Below are positions 8,613-18,137 of a stretch of DNA of 64,000 nt, one piece after another; the stretch's first letter is position 1; every line of letters begins with the position of its first letter. The stretch comes from Segatella baroniae B14. Lineage in GTDB: Bacteria; Bacteroidota; Bacteroidia; Bacteroidales; Bacteroidaceae. The notes beneath the pieces were generated by a model that saw nothing but the letters and a program-made list of their open reading frames with translations, did no database searches and was not told the DNA's origin. Where the stretch lies: the NCBI RefSeq assembly GCF_022024235.1, contig NZ_CP091799.1:784001-848000 (forward strand), in the 5' to 3' direction. The position numbers and the translations under genes are program-made.

Positions 8613-9074
8613 ATGGAAAAAACATTGGTTATCTTGAAGCCTTCATGTGTAATGCGTGGATTGATAGGTGAAGTGTTAACAAGATTCGAACGTAAAGGCT
8701 TGCATTTGATTGGTTTGAAAATGGCTCAGCTCACAGACGAGCAACTTAGTGAGCACTATGCTCATCTTGCAGGCAAACCTTTCTTCCAGATGTTAAAAGA
8801 TGCTATGATGGCAAGCCCGGTTATCGTATGTGCATTCGAAGGACTTGATGCTGTTGAAGTAGTTCGCTCTATCACGGGTGCCACCAATGGTCGTAAGGCT
8901 GCAGCTGGTACTATTCGTGGCGATTTCTCAATCTCTGGTCAAGAAAATATTGTGCATGCTAGCGATAGTGTAGAAAATGCGAAGATAGAATTGAAGAGAT
9001 TCTTTAAGGATGATGAATTCTTTGAGTATTCTACACCGATGATGCCGTTCTTATATGCGGGTGACGAGGTGTAA
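8613..9074 (+). CDS. ndk: Nucleoside diphosphate kinase
   Basis: Full-length NDP kinase of 153 aa. It transfers the gamma-phosphate of ATP to other nucleoside diphosphates through a phosphohistidine. The catalytic His115 sits in NIVHASDS, and the N-terminal TLVILKP and GTIRGDF motifs are intact. It is cytoplasmic and runs from its own promoter. A strong hairpin separates it from the convergent neighbour. Confidence 0.97.
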   Translation: MEKTLVILKPSCVMRGLIGEVLTRFERKGLHLIGLKMAQLTDEQLSEHYAHLAGKPFFQMLKDAMMASPVIVCAFEGLDAVEVVRSITGATNGRKAAAGTIRGDFSISGQENIVHASDSVENAKIELKRFFKDDEFFEYSTPMMPFLYAGDEV

Positions 9075-9114
9075 TTACTAAAGTGTAGTTGCTATCATAC
9101 ATAATAATAAGTAT

Positions 9115-9151
9115 AGGGCGTACCTTTTCTCGTAGGGTACGCCCTATTTTT
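9115..9151. terminator. Terminator between convergent genes
   Basis: A 10-bp perfect stem (AGGGCGTACC/GGTACGCCCT, 9115-9145) is followed by ATTTTTAT on the plus strand. It ends ndk and may also serve the opposite gene. Confidence 0.85.
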
Positions 9152-9167
9152 ATGCTGTTTATGACTG

Positions 9168-10145
9168 TTATTCGCGATAAAGCCACGAGAATAGTCGGTT
9201 GAGCCATGCCCACCAAAACTTAAACCAGCGGTATTTAGCTACAGGTTTACCTCCAAAACTAAGGATAAAACTGCGAAAATGATTTTTGCGGAATGGTAAC
9301 CCCACATCCATAAAATAGATATGATCACATTTACTAGCTTGCGCATACTTGATAGCGCCCCATACTGTCATAAAGTTAGGATGATAGAGTAAGAAACGTC
9401 TTTTCTTGGAAGCTAGATACCATAAAAAGGCATTGTTCTCGCTAAATACAAGCGCACATCCGCCGATAATCTTATCGTGTATTTTTGTAATCAAGATGCG
9501 AGCATTCTCGTTTTTTCGAAGTTGTAAAAACTGCTCCTTAGGTGGTATATATCGGCGAAGTCGTGTAGCGCTAAAACTTTTGAGCATCTGATAGAAATTG
9601 TCCAGGTCCTCGGGGGTTTTTGCTTCGTAAGTCGATACGCCCACTTGCTCCAGGCGCCTAATACGCTTTATCTGCTTGTTGGTAAGTCGCTCTTCTGGTG
9701 TATGACTGTGGAGTGAATTGTGTACTTCTTGCCATGGTATCGGAAAATAGCCATTGCGACGGAACACTCCATAGCCAAACATTTTAGGGTGAATATCCGA
9801 AAATTCCATGTAAAAACATAGATGCCATCTGAACTTACGATTTATAGCCTTAACAAATAGATCGAATAATTCTTCCTGATTAACTCCCGCTGCATATTCC
9901 CCCTTACCATATACACGTACATGGGTATATATATAAGGTGGAAGTAATGAACCTCTATGGCGAAGGGTGGCTAACAGATGGGCAATGATTTCGCTTTGCT
10001 CATTATAAGCGACGAACATGTAAGGTGAACAGCCTGGACTCTGCGCTGTGATATCGAAGAGTTCTTTGCTATGAAAAAATTTGCGGCTGGATAAATGGGG
10101 CAAATCTTTAGCTTTTGTAAATATTTTAATGGTTACACCTTTCAT
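9168..10145 (-). CDS. FemAB/GNAT-like acyltransferase-fold protein
   Basis: About 325 aa without signal peptide or membrane segment. The C-terminal part (VFSENNAFLWYLASKK, then HIYFMDVGL...) resembles the second GNAT fold of FemAB-type or BioF2-like peptidoglycan/lipid aminoacyl- or acyltransferases. The N-terminal part (FVAYNEQSEIIAHLLA) looks like the first GNAT half. I start at Met 10145; an extension to 10178 is in frame but would sit on upstream A/T-rich sequence. Substrate unknown. It is convergent with ndk and divergent from the DUF2520 gene. Family is a moderate call. Confidence 0.65.
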   Translation of the reverse strand: MKGVTIKIFTKAKDLPHLSSRKFFHSKELFDITAQSPGCSPYMFVAYNEQSEIIAHLLATLRHRGSLLPPYIYTHVRVYGKGEYAAGVNQEELFDLFVKAINRKFRWHLCFYMEFSDIHPKMFGYGVFRRNGYFPIPWQEVHNSLHSHTPEERLTNKQIKRIRRLEQVGVSTYEAKTPEDLDNFYQMLKSFSATRLRRYIPPKEQFLQLRKNENARILITKIHDKIIGGCALVFSENNAFLWYLASKKRRFLLYHPNFMTVWGAIKYAQASKCDHIYFMDVGLPFRKNHFRSFILSFGGKPVAKYRWFKFWWAWLNRLFSWLYRE

Positions 10146-10235
10146 AATGCAAAAATACAAAAAATAAGTGAAGTGCACTCATATTTATGATGAAGAATTA
10201 TTATCTTTGTGGTACAAAGAATGAAATATTAATTT

Positions 10236-11021
10236 ATGAAAGTTATTTTTATCGGTGCGGGAAATCTCGCAACAAATCTTGCCAAAGCTTTATTGCAGTC
10301 AGGTCATGATATTATTCAGGTATATAGCAGAACCATGGAATCGGCTCAAGCTTTAGCTACATTGGCGGGTGGTGCGCCTACTACTGATATTACGTCGGTT
10401 AGGGCTGATGCAGACCTCTATATATTGTCTGTAAAAGACAGTGTACTGGCAGAATTGATTCCTAAGGTATGTGCTGGGCGTGAAAACAAGGTGTTTGTAC
10501 ATACTGCTGGTAGTATGCCAATGAATTTGTTTCAAGGTATGGCGCTTCACTATGGTGTACTTTATCCTATGCAATCATTTTCGAAACAGAAAGAAGTAGA
10601 TTTCTCTGTGATACCGTGCTTTATCGAGGGTAATGACGATTATACACTTCAGCTACTTGAAGAATTTGTACATACATTTTCAGATCGATGCTATCAACTG
10701 TCGTCTGAAGATCGTAAATATCTACATCTTGGTGCTGTATTTGCTTGTAATTTTGTAAATCATTGTTATGAACTTTCGTCTGAAGTGTTGCAAGCCCATG
10801 GTATCCCGTTTGACGTCATGCTACCATTGATTGACGAGACTGCACAAAAAGTACATCATCTGTCTCCAGCTGACGCCCAAACAGGTCCCGCCCTGCGTTA
10901 TGATGAGAATGTAATCAGATCACAATCGCTACTTCTCAAGGATAATCCACTTATGAAAGACTTATACGATCGCATGAGCGTTAGTATACATCGTACGGAA
11001 TTAAGAAGAAAGGGTGAATGA
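10236..11021 (+). CDS. Rossmann-fold + DUF2520 domain protein
   Basis: The N-terminus carries a dinucleotide-binding fingerprint ([17 protein letters not shown], residues 3-19), followed by an NAD(P)-binding Rossmann domain to ~130 and a helical DUF2520 domain (about 130-255). The layout resembles pyrroline-5-carboxylate reductase or 6-phosphogluconate-type dehydrogenases, but no substrate is established for the family as far as I know. A TATCTTTG element at 10202-10209 lies upstream. Its 3' end overlaps the KdsC-like gene by 8 nt, so the two are translationally linked. Confidence 0.8.
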   Translation: MKVIFIGAGNLATNLAKALLQSGHDIIQVYSRTMESAQALATLAGGAPTTDITSVRADADLYILSVKDSVLAELIPKVCAGRENKVFVHTAGSMPMNLFQGMALHYGVLYPMQSFSKQKEVDFSVIPCFIEGNDDYTLQLLEEFVHTFSDRCYQLSSEDRKYLHLGAVFACNFVNHCYELSSEVLQAHGIPFDVMLPLIDETAQKVHHLSPADAQTGPALRYDENVIRSQSLLLKDNPLMKDLYDRMSVSIHRTELRRKGE

Positions 11022-11541
11022 TATGATAAATTATGATTTATCCCAAATTAAAGCTATTATCTTTGATGTTGATGGTGTACTTTCTCGGCAGACGATTACG
11101 TTATCGGCAGATGGAGAACCTCTCAGAACGGTCAATATTCAAGATGGTTATGCCATTCAGTTGGCTGTAAAGATGGGGTTGCGTATAGCTATTCTTACAG
11201 GTGGAAAAACAGAAGCTATCAGATTACGTTATTCTCGTTTAGGTGTAGAAGATATCTATATGGGCTGTGCCGTGAAAATTAAAACCTACAATGAATTTCT
11301 CGAAAAGAATGATTTGAAGGATGAAGAGATTATTTATGTTGGCGATGATGTTCCCGACTATGAGATAATGAGCCGGTGTGGATGTGCCTGTTGTCCGGCT
11401 GATGCTTGTGCCGACATTAAGTCTATAGCTCATTATGTGAGTAATAAGAATGGTGGAGAGGGTATTGGCAGGGATATTATCGAGCAAGTGTTGCGTGCTC
11501 AGCATAAATGGATGAATGGTGCCAAAGCTTTCGGTTGGTAA
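11014..11541 (+). CDS. KdsC-like HAD phosphatase (3-deoxy-octulosonate-8-phosphate phosphatase type)
   Basis: A short C0-type HAD phosphatase of 175 aa. The nucleophile motif FDVDGVL is at about residues 17-23, the Thr motif ILTGGK near 60 and the acidic motif GDDVPD near 111-116. Size and motifs fit KdsC, which makes Kdo for lipopolysaccharide; the related KDN-9-phosphate phosphatase is the main alternative. The start at 11014 overlaps the DUF2520 gene; an ATG at 11023 is also possible. Cytoplasmic, probably a tetramer as in the family. Confidence 0.85.
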   Translation: MNDMINYDLSQIKAIIFDVDGVLSRQTITLSADGEPLRTVNIQDGYAIQLAVKMGLRIAILTGGKTEAIRLRYSRLGVEDIYMGCAVKIKTYNEFLEKNDLKDEEIIYVGDDVPDYEIMSRCGCACCPADACADIKSIAHYVSNKNGGEGIGRDIIEQVLRAQHKWMNGAKAFGW

Positions 11542-11543
11542 AC

Positions 11544-11586
11544 GAATTCCCAAGATAGGGTTTAGTATTCCTTATCTTGGGAATTC
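11544..11586. terminator. Terminator between convergent genes
   Basis: A 16-bp stem (GAATTCCCAAGATAGG against CCTTATCTTGGGAATTC with one mismatch) spans 11544-11586 between the KdsC-like gene and the GH94 gene. No long T tract follows on either strand, but position and strength suggest termination for both. Confidence 0.7.
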
Positions 11587-11592
11587 ATATTA

Positions 11593-14034
11593 TTACATGT
11601 ACACTTCTATGGTATGTTTGCCTGCTGCATAAGGCACTAGATTACCTTTTATCGCCTTTCCATCTACAGAAATCTGCTTAACCCCCTTGTTATTGCCATC
11701 CATATTACTGATGTGAATGGTATATTCTGCTTCGCGGAACTTACGGTATACGGTATATTCTTTAGCTGTTTTAGGGAGACAAGGATCGATAAGTAAACCG
11801 TTATAGTCGGGTTTAATACCTAATATAAATTGACTAATAGTATACCACATCCATGCAGCTGTACCAGTAAGCCATGAATTTTTACCTTCGCCTGGACGAA
11901 ATGCATCTTTTCCGGCAACCATCTGGCAGTTAACATATGGTTCTACTTTATGTAGAGTCTGATATTTTTCTTCTACGTAAGATGGTAATATCTTGGTGTA
12001 ATGACTCCAGGCATCATCGCCACGTCCATCTACGGTTTCACCAATAATGATCCATGGATTATTGTGACAGAAAATACCAGCATTCTCTTTGTAGCCTTCT
12101 GGATAAGATGATATTTCGCCCATTTCTACATGATAAGTAGTAAAGGCAGGATGATTGAGTACTATACCATGTTCGCACTCCATGTACTCTTTTACAGCGT
12201 CTAAAGCCTTATCGCAAAGTCCATCTTCGATTCCGATTCCAGCCATTGTACACCAGCCCTGACTCTCGATAAATATTTTACCTTCTTCATTCTCATTACT
12301 ACCTATCTTATTGCCATAAAAATCGTAGGCACGGAGGAACCATTCGCCATCCCATCCATATTTTTTTATGGCTTGCACCATCTTGTCTACAGCTATCTGC
12401 ATACGCTCAGCTTCATCGCTTTTACCTATCGCCTTGCAAAGTTCCACATAATCGCGACCAGTAACCACAAAGAGTCCAGCTATCATCACACTTTCTGCTT
12501 GACTACCTTCATTTTTATTTTCTGTAGTTTGGAAACTTTCATTAGGATCATATGAGAAACAGTTGAGATTAAGACAGTCATTCCAATCAGCACGGCCGAT
12601 AAGTGGTAGCTTGTGAGGTCCAAGATGATTGATAACATGATGGAGTGATATGCGTAAGTGCTCAAAAAGACTTACCTCTGTGCCAGGTGTGTTATCAAAA
12701 GGTACTTGCTCGTCGAGTATACTGAAATCACCAGTCTCCTTAATATAAGCCACGGTACCAAAGATGAGCCAGCACGGGTCGTCGTTGAATCCGCCACCGA
12801 TATCATTATTGCCTCGCTTGGTGAGCGGCTGATACTGATGATAACATCCACCATCTGGAAACTGGGTACTGGCGATGTCGATGATACGTTGACGGGCACG
12901 CTCAGGTATCTGATGTACGAAGCCAACAAGATCTTGATTAGAATCTCGGAAACCCATACCGCGCCCGATACCACTCTCAAAGAACGAGGCAGATCGGCTC
13001 ATACAGAAGGTGATCATGCACTGATACTGATTCCAAATATTAACCATACGATCAAGTTTCTCATTGCCCGACTCAACACGATAGATATTGAGTAGTTTAT
13101 CCCAGTAGCGTTTAAGATCAGCAAAGGCTGTATCCACCTTTTCTGTTGTATCATACAATGCTATCAATTCGTGTGCTTTTTCCTTATTAATAGTCTGATA
13201 TCCAGCCCATTTTTTATCCTGCTCGTTTTCTACATAGCCAAGGATGAAAATGAGATCCTGGCTTTCGCCAGGTTGTAAGGTAATCTCGATATAATGACTA
13301 GCGATAGGACTCCAGCCATGGGCAAAGCTATTCATAGGTTTTCCATCTATAACCGCTTGAGGTTCAGCGTATTCATTGTATAGCCCTACAAAACTCTCGC
13401 GATCAGTATCAAAGCCCTGAATAGGAACGTTGACATGATAAAAAGCAAAATGGTTTCTTCGTTCTCGATATTCCGTCTTATGATAGATTGTACTTCCCTC
13501 GATTTCCACTTCTCCAGTAGAGAAGTTACGCTGGAAATTTTCCATATCTGTAGAAGCATTCCAAAGACACCACTCCTCAAACGAGAAGAGTTTTAGGCTC
13601 TTCGTCGTATTATTCTTGTTAGTTATGGTCATCTTTTGTACCTCAGCCCAGGTGTGTAAAGGTACAAAGAAGAGAACGTTAGCCTCTATTCCATTCTTGC
13701 TACCTATAATGCGAGTATAGTTCATGCCATGTCGACACTCATAACTGTCAAGAGGAGTCTTGCATGGTTTCCAGCCAGGATTCCATATAGTATCGCCATC
13801 CTTAATGTAGAAGTAGCGCCCGTTATTATCCATCGGTACATCGTTATAGCGATAGCGTGTAATGCGACGGAACTTAGCATCTTTATAAAAAGAGTAGCCA
13901 CCAGCTGTATTAGATATTAGTGAGAAAAAATCATCGTTGCCAAGATAGTTAATCCATGGCCAAGGAGTTTTGGGGTCTGTGATTACATATTCACGATTGT
14001 CATCATCGAAATGACCATAACGTTTATTTTCCAT
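11593..14034 (-). CDS. Cellobiose phosphorylase (GH94)
   Basis: An 813-aa GH94 protein, the usual length for cellobiose phosphorylase. The N-terminus ([20 protein letters not shown]) closely follows clostridial cellobiose phosphorylases as I remember them. The acid catalyst Asp lies in the RADWNDC motif (about 482-487). It splits cellobiose with phosphate to glucose-1-phosphate and glucose, saving ATP. There is no signal peptide, as expected for a cytosolic enzyme. It has its own consensus promoter at 14074-14104. It would use cellobiose produced by secreted cellulases such as the GH9 enzyme at 32.8 kb. Cellodextrin or chitobiose phosphorylase are less likely alternatives. Confidence 0.93.
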   Translation of the reverse strand: MENKRYGHFDDDNREYVITDPKTPWPWINYLGNDDFFSLISNTAGGYSFYKDAKFRRITRYRYNDVPMDNNGRYFYIKDGDTIWNPGWKPCKTPLDSYECRHGMNYTRIIGSKNGIEANVLFFVPLHTWAEVQKMTITNKNNTTKSLKLFSFEEWCLWNASTDMENFQRNFSTGEVEIEGSTIYHKTEYRERRNHFAFYHVNVPIQGFDTDRESFVGLYNEYAEPQAVIDGKPMNSFAHGWSPIASHYIEITLQPGESQDLIFILGYVENEQDKKWAGYQTINKEKAHELIALYDTTEKVDTAFADLKRYWDKLLNIYRVESGNEKLDRMVNIWNQYQCMITFCMSRSASFFESGIGRGMGFRDSNQDLVGFVHQIPERARQRIIDIASTQFPDGGCYHQYQPLTKRGNNDIGGGFNDDPCWLIFGTVAYIKETGDFSILDEQVPFDNTPGTEVSLFEHLRISLHHVINHLGPHKLPLIGRADWNDCLNLNCFSYDPNESFQTTENKNEGSQAESVMIAGLFVVTGRDYVELCKAIGKSDEAERMQIAVDKMVQAIKKYGWDGEWFLRAYDFYGNKIGSNENEEGKIFIESQGWCTMAGIGIEDGLCDKALDAVKEYMECEHGIVLNHPAFTTYHVEMGEISSYPEGYKENAGIFCHNNPWIIIGETVDGRGDDAWSHYTKILPSYVEEKYQTLHKVEPYVNCQMVAGKDAFRPGEGKNSWLTGTAAWMWYTISQFILGIKPDYNGLLIDPCLPKTAKEYTVYRKFREAEYTIHISNMDGNNKGVKQISVDGKAIKGNLVPYAAGKHTIEVYM

Positions 14035-14073
14035 ATAGATTTAGGACTAATAGTATTAGTTATATTATTTCAA

Positions 14074-14104
14074 CAAATATAAGTATAATAATTGAAAATA
14101 CAAA
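14074..14104 (-). promoter_or_regulatory. Promoter of cellobiose phosphorylase
   Basis: Read on the minus strand, TTTG (14101-14104), a 19-nt spacer and TATATTTG (14074-14081) form a full-consensus promoter about 40 nt upstream of the start codon. A separate loose inverted repeat (arms 14034-14049 and 14168-14182) surrounds it. Confidence 0.75.
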
Positions 14105-14211
14105 GTGATTAGGCCTACGAATTTATATTCTTGAAAAAATAGTAGTGGAATATCAAAAAATAGTATCAGTCCTAAGTCTATAGTCGGTATAATAATCTTG
14201 TGTCGTGATTT

Positions 14212-14472
14212 TTAGTGTGTTAACCAGCTTTTTACCTTTTTGTATCCTTCTGTGCCAAGAATGGTAAGACCACCGTATTGGCATGTTTTAGCTAAACCGA
14301 AAAATACAGTAAAGAGAATGCCTTTGTCCTTAACGGACAGATATTCAGAAGGAATTAGCGTTTGAGCAAACGATAAAATATAAAAGGGAATGGCCATCAG
14401 AAGAATGAATGCTCCTGTGCGGAAAGATAGTCCTTGTAGCCATGCCTTAAGTCGTAAAAACAATGATTTCAT
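14212..14472 (-). CDS. Small two-span membrane protein, unknown function
   Basis: An 86-aa protein with a basic N-terminus (about residues 1-18) and two hydrophobic stretches near 20-38 and 48-70, so probably an inner-membrane hairpin. I do not recognise it. It lies 44 bp behind the SUI1/YciH-like gene on the same strand and may share its transcript. Confidence 0.6.
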   Translation of the reverse strand: MKSLFLRLKAWLQGLSFRTGAFILLMAIPFYILSFAQTLIPSEYLSVKDKGILFTVFFGLAKTCQYGGLTILGTEGYKKVKSWLTH

Positions 14473-14516
14473 TATTGAATGTATATGATTGTAAAAAGTG
14501 AATTTCGTAAGTTAAG

Positions 14517-14972
14517 TTATTTAGCTTGTGTATAACCTTCATTCTTCAGTAGTTGTATCAGTCGCGTACGATGATCTCCCTGAATTATAATTTCTCCATC
14601 TTTTACACTTCCGCCAACGCCACATTTTTGTTTCAGCAGTTTACAAAGAGCGAGAATATCGTCATCAGATCCTACAAATCCCTTTATCAGCGTCACAGTT
14701 TTGCCTCCTCTACCTGTACGTTCCATATTCAGACGCAGCTTTTGTTGATTATTTGGTAGAGTATCTGTTTTTTCCTTCTCTTCTTCAGCATAGCCGAAAT
14801 CAGGATTAGTAGAGTAGACCACGCCAACTCGTTTTTTTCGATTAACGTCTTTCTTATTTTTTTTTTCCGTATCTACATTAATACCATTATTATTAATAGA
14901 AGTGTCCTCTTTCTCGTTATCGCTAGCTCCACCCAGTGCAGCTAATGCGCTTTTCCAATCAGTCCCTGTCAT
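14517..14972 (-). CDS. SUI1/eIF1-like translation factor (YciH type)
   Basis: The C-terminal ~80 residues (about 75-151) form an SUI1 domain with the typical GGKTVT...GCGGSVKDGEI pattern, as in bacterial YciH and eukaryotic eIF1. The N-terminal ~70 residues are low complexity (Asn/Lys/Asp/Glu rich), longer than in E. coli YciH. It probably binds the small ribosomal subunit and affects start-site choice. A -7 element TAACTTTG is at 14998-15005 on the minus strand, 26 nt upstream. Confidence 0.87.
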   Translation of the reverse strand: MTGTDWKSALAALGGASDNEKEDTSINNNGINVDTEKKNKKDVNRKKRVGVVYSTNPDFGYAEEEKEKTDTLPNNQQKLRLNMERTGRGGKTVTLIKGFVGSDDDILALCKLLKQKCGVGGSVKDGEIIIQGDHRTRLIQLLKNEGYTQAK

Positions 14973-15126
14973 AGCTTATGTTTTAATCAAACAGGTGCAA
15001 AGTTACAAAAAACGCTGATTTACCAAAGTAATCAAGAGATAAAAACACTTGAGTGTGCATTTTCTTATATAAAAAAGAATAACATATAGGAAATTTACTT
15101 ATATTTGCAAGAAAAGAATTCAGAAT

Positions 15127-15390
15127 ATGTTAGATCACATCATTGAATTTACAGCGTGGCCAATACTGACAGGTATCTTTATTGGCTACATTGCCAACCG
15201 GATTATGAGCGGTGAAGGCAAAGGATGTTGTATGAATCTTTTTGTAGGCATCATAGGTAGTTATGCTGGTACTTTTATCAGTCATTTACTGAATATCGAT
15301 TTGTTTGGCAAAGGCTACTTTACCAATTTCGTATTTTGTGTGGTTGGTGCTGTAGCTGTATTGTGGATCTGGAAAAAACTCTTTGATTAA
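15127..15390 (+). CDS. GlsB/YeaQ/YmgE-like small membrane protein
   Basis: An 87-aa protein with three hydrophobic segments and glycine-rich turns (GIFIGYIANRIM, NLFVGIIGSYAGTF, FCVVGAVAVLWIW), the pattern of the transglycosylase-associated/YeaQ stress-response family. It sits in the inner membrane; its molecular job is not known. A TATATTTG element is at 15100-15107 and a terminator follows at 15410-15435, so it is monocistronic. Confidence 0.75.
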   Translation: MLDHIIEFTAWPILTGIFIGYIANRIMSGEGKGCCMNLFVGIIGSYAGTFISHLLNIDLFGKGYFTNFVFCVVGAVAVLWIWKKLFD

Positions 15391-15409
15391 GACGGATTAT
15401 ATCATAATG

Positions 15410-15435
15410 ATTGATAGATTAGTGGATCTATCAAT
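15410..15435 (+). terminator. Terminator of the YeaQ-like gene
   Basis: A 10-bp perfect stem ATTGATAGAT/ATCTATCAAT with a 6-nt loop lies 20 bp behind the stop. The downstream tail is A-rich with few T residues, so it may mainly protect the 3' end. Confidence 0.6.
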
Positions 15436-15560
15436 ATAAAAAATACGAAGGAAAAAGTCGTAAGTTAAAATAAAACTGTGTAGTTGCGTAAGTCGATAAA
15501 AAAGTTGACTTTCGGACAGTACAATTATATTCGCAAAATCATTTATTATTAAATCGTATT

Positions 15561-16505
15561 ATGGAAATTAAAGCTGTAAAATTTAGGAAAGAAGGTTTCT
15601 GTACTCAGCCTTTTGCATTCGGTGGTGAAGAAGGTATGGAAAAGTTTGACAAGAATGTTCGCTATCGTGGAAGTCTTCAAAACTATTTGATAGATACGGG
15701 TAGTGAGGTTATATTAGTAGATACCGGTATTCCGGCCGGTACCCCAGAAGAGTCGCCCGATGAAAATACGAACATATACACGGGTAAGGATATCTGTTCT
15801 TATATGGAAGCTTTTAAGGCTCTTGGTTATCAGCCAGAACAGGTAACAAAGGTTTTGCTGACACATCGACATGCTGATCATTCAGGTGAATTGCGTTCAT
15901 TTCCTAATGCTAAGGTATATGTGAATGCAAACGAGATAGATGCAGATGAACTAAAAGGCCTCGATAATCTTGTACCTGTTAGTTTTACAGATGGTGCATA
16001 TTATAATTTCCCTGAGTCGCAAAAAATCGCCGATGGTATCTATCTCATTAAGGCTACAGGTCATACTAAAGGTAATAGTATCATTATCGTGGAAAATGAT
16101 GGTTTGTTTTATATGCTTCAGGGTGATATTACTTATATTGACGAAGCTCTCTATGCAGACAAGCTCTCTATTGTATACGATGACAAGGAAGCTGCCCGTA
16201 TAACTCAAAATCGTATTCGTGAATTTATCAATAATCATCCTACGGTATATTGCGGTACCCATTCTCCACAGGGATATGAAAATCTAGAAGCCAAGCGTGT
16301 AATGGATTTGAATAATCCTGTTCCTACTATTTGGCCAGAAGTAGATTTCTCAAAGAAAGAAACGTCAGACAAGTTTGTATGTTCTGTGTGTGGTTATATT
16401 TATGATCCTGCAGAACATGATGGTGTAGCTTTTGAAGATTTACCAGATGATTGGAAGTGTCCTCGATGTAAACAGCCTAAAGATAAGTTTAATCGAGCTT
16501 CGTAA
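15561..16505 (+). CDS. Metallo-beta-lactamase fold hydrolase fused to C-terminal rubredoxin
   Basis: Residues 1-~255 form a metallo-beta-lactamase domain with a complete dizinc-type ligand set: His102, His104, Asp106, His107, His168, Asp189 and His234. Residues ~270-311 form a rubredoxin with Cys274/Cys277 and Cys300/Cys303. The HxHxDH motif differs from the HxExD di-iron site of flavodiiron proteins, and no flavodoxin domain is present, so this is not a standard flavorubredoxin. A redox-linked hydrolase or a thiol/persulfide-type role is possible, but the substrate is unknown. Cytoplasmic, single gene. Confidence 0.85.
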   Translation: MEIKAVKFRKEGFCTQPFAFGGEEGMEKFDKNVRYRGSLQNYLIDTGSEVILVDTGIPAGTPEESPDENTNIYTGKDICSYMEAFKALGYQPEQVTKVLLTHRHADHSGELRSFPNAKVYVNANEIDADELKGLDNLVPVSFTDGAYYNFPESQKIADGIYLIKATGHTKGNSIIIVENDGLFYMLQGDITYIDEALYADKLSIVYDDKEAARITQNRIREFINNHPTVYCGTHSPQGYENLEAKRVMDLNNPVPTIWPEVDFSKKETSDKFVCSVCGYIYDPAEHDGVAFEDLPDDWKCPRCKQPKDKFNRAS

Positions 16506-16624
16506 CTCTTTAATTTATTAGTATTAACTTCCTTAAACTAAGGACTTAATAATTAAGATACAATAACTAATTAATACGCATTTAAAATCTGCTATTAATA
16601 GTTTATCGTTACATTGAAAAAGTG

Positions 16625-16666
16625 ATAAATCGCAGTGGGGTTTGTAAAAATCTCACTGAGATTTAT
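16625..16666 (+). terminator. Probable terminator
   Basis: ATAAATCGCAGTG (16625-16637) pairs with CACTGAGATTTAT (16654-16666) with one mismatch, and ATTTTA follows. It lies about 120 bp behind the rubredoxin fusion gene. Confidence 0.55.
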
Positions 16667-16763
16667 ATTTTAGCTATATCTCAAAGCATTTTAGATAGCC
16701 TTTATCTATTTTCTACTTAGAATTTGTTTACTTTTGTAGTATGCTTTTTACCAGCACAAATCA

Positions 16764-17771
16764 ATGAAAAAAATCATTTACTATTTAGCCGTCGTTCTAT
16801 TATTGCAGTCTGTATTATTTTCAGCTGTAGCAAAAACACCCCTGAATGCTTATAAGCATCGCCTTAAAGTTGGTCTCGTTTTAGGTGGAGGTGGAGCTAA
16901 AGGTGCTGCTCATACGGGGGTACTTCAGGCTATTGAGAAGAGTGGCATTCCTATCGATTTCATTTCAGGTACTAGTATCGGGTCTATTGTGGGTGGGCTC
17001 TATGCTTGTGGTTATCATGCAGCTGACATCGAGAAGCTCTTCCGTTCACAGCAATGGAAATCACTTCTCTATGATCGTGAGATGGATTATAAAAGCAAGC
17101 CCTTAAAGAAGGTAAGCGGAATAACCTATTTCTTTGGGTATCCTGTGGGTAAGAAAAATAAGGACGAAGTAGGTGATAGAGGCTTTGGTGCTTCTCGTGG
17201 TGATAAGGTGGTAGAACTAATCGACTCTATAACAAATCTGCACGATTCTATCAACTTTGATGCGTTGCCTATCCCGTTCAGATGCGTAGCTGTCGATATG
17301 AAGACAATGTCAGAAGTAGTAATCGGGAGTGGCAAACTATCTACGGCTATGCGTGCGTCGATGGCTATTCCTGGAGCTTTTAAACCCGTGAAGATGGGTG
17401 ATTCGACTTTGGTAGATGGTGGAGTTCTTAATAATCTACCCGTAGATGTATGTAGGGCGATGGGGGCAGATGTAATCATTGCTATTGATCTTACTCAAAA
17501 TAAACATGAGCGCGTAAAGAGGGAAATTAAGGCTCGTAAGACTCTAACAGGGCGAGTATATCAATGGCTTAGAGCACGTCCAGATATCGTTAAATATAAT
17601 GAGAACCGCGCTAACTGTGATATATATATCAATCCTGACTTGAAGGGCTTTGAAGCGACTAGTTTTGTACCTGGTAAAATCGACATGATGATTCAGCGAG
17701 GGGTTGAAGCTGGTGAAGCAGCACTTAGTGAGCTTAAGAAACTGAAAAAGAAAGTAATGAAAGGAAAATGA
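16764..17771 (+). CDS. Patatin-like phospholipase, exported
   Basis: After a signal peptide (residues 1-23) comes a patatin domain. The oxyanion-hole GGGGAKG is at 41-47, the nucleophile Ser71 is in GTSIG and the dyad Asp218 is in DGG. The 335-aa protein ends after the lipase domain, with no POTRA or beta-barrel part as in PlpD-type autotransporters, so it should act in the periplasm or at the outer membrane on lipid acyl groups. A TACTTTTG element is at 16729-16736. A stable hairpin lies 9 bp behind the stop. Confidence 0.88.
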   Translation: MKKIIYYLAVVLLLQSVLFSAVAKTPLNAYKHRLKVGLVLGGGGAKGAAHTGVLQAIEKSGIPIDFISGTSIGSIVGGLYACGYHAADIEKLFRSQQWKSLLYDREMDYKSKPLKKVSGITYFFGYPVGKKNKDEVGDRGFGASRGDKVVELIDSITNLHDSINFDALPIPFRCVAVDMKTMSEVVIGSGKLSTAMRASMAIPGAFKPVKMGDSTLVDGGVLNNLPVDVCRAMGADVIIAIDLTQNKHERVKREIKARKTLTGRVYQWLRARPDIVKYNENRANCDIYINPDLKGFEATSFVPGKIDMMIQRGVEAGEAALSELKKLKKKVMKGK

Positions 17772-18137
17772 TAACATGTGCTGCAGTCCTCGGGGATTCT
17801 CAGCCCCAAGGACTGCAGCTGGGTAAATAGTACCAATGCACAGAATTCTGCCGCAATGATAATCGTTGAACTGCTGCTAATTTTTATAGCCCAAAAAGGG
17901 CAGATTGTTAAATAAAATATCAAAAAAACATAGCCGATGAAGGGTAAACACATAGATTATAGCTAACTAACACTATGTTTTTACTACCTAAACACTATGT
18001 TTTTAACTCATAAAAACCATACTTATGCCAAGCCTTTTCAAATCGAAAATATAAAAACATATAACATATTGATATTCAAGTAGATATATTATACTGTAGT
18101 ACTTTTGCTCTAGGGCTTAGGATAAACTTAAGTCCTT
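17772..18137. other. Intergenic region with hairpin and short direct repeats
   Basis: A 15-bp stem (CTGCAGTCCTCGGGG against CCCCAAGGACTGCAG, 17781-17819) lies just behind the patatin gene but lacks a T tract. A 15-bp direct repeat AACACTATGTTTTTA occurs at 17969-17983 and 17991-18005. A TACTTTTG element (18100-18107) and a hairpin (18112-18136) lie near the end of the AddB-like gene. No gene is seen. Confidence 0.55.

Noticed and set aside
12658..13095. Long open frame opposite to the cellobiose phosphorylase gene
   Set aside because: It lies fully inside a strongly conserved GH94 coding region, has no promoter and no recognisable domain; it is a by-product of codon use on the other strand.
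15561..16505. Flavodiiron (NO/O2 reductase) assignment for the rubredoxin fusion
   Set aside because: The metal site reads HxHxDH rather than HxExD, and no flavodoxin domain is present.
17969..18005. Two 15-bp direct repeats as a CRISPR-like start
   Set aside because: Only two units 7 bp apart, no spacers of normal length and no cas genes.
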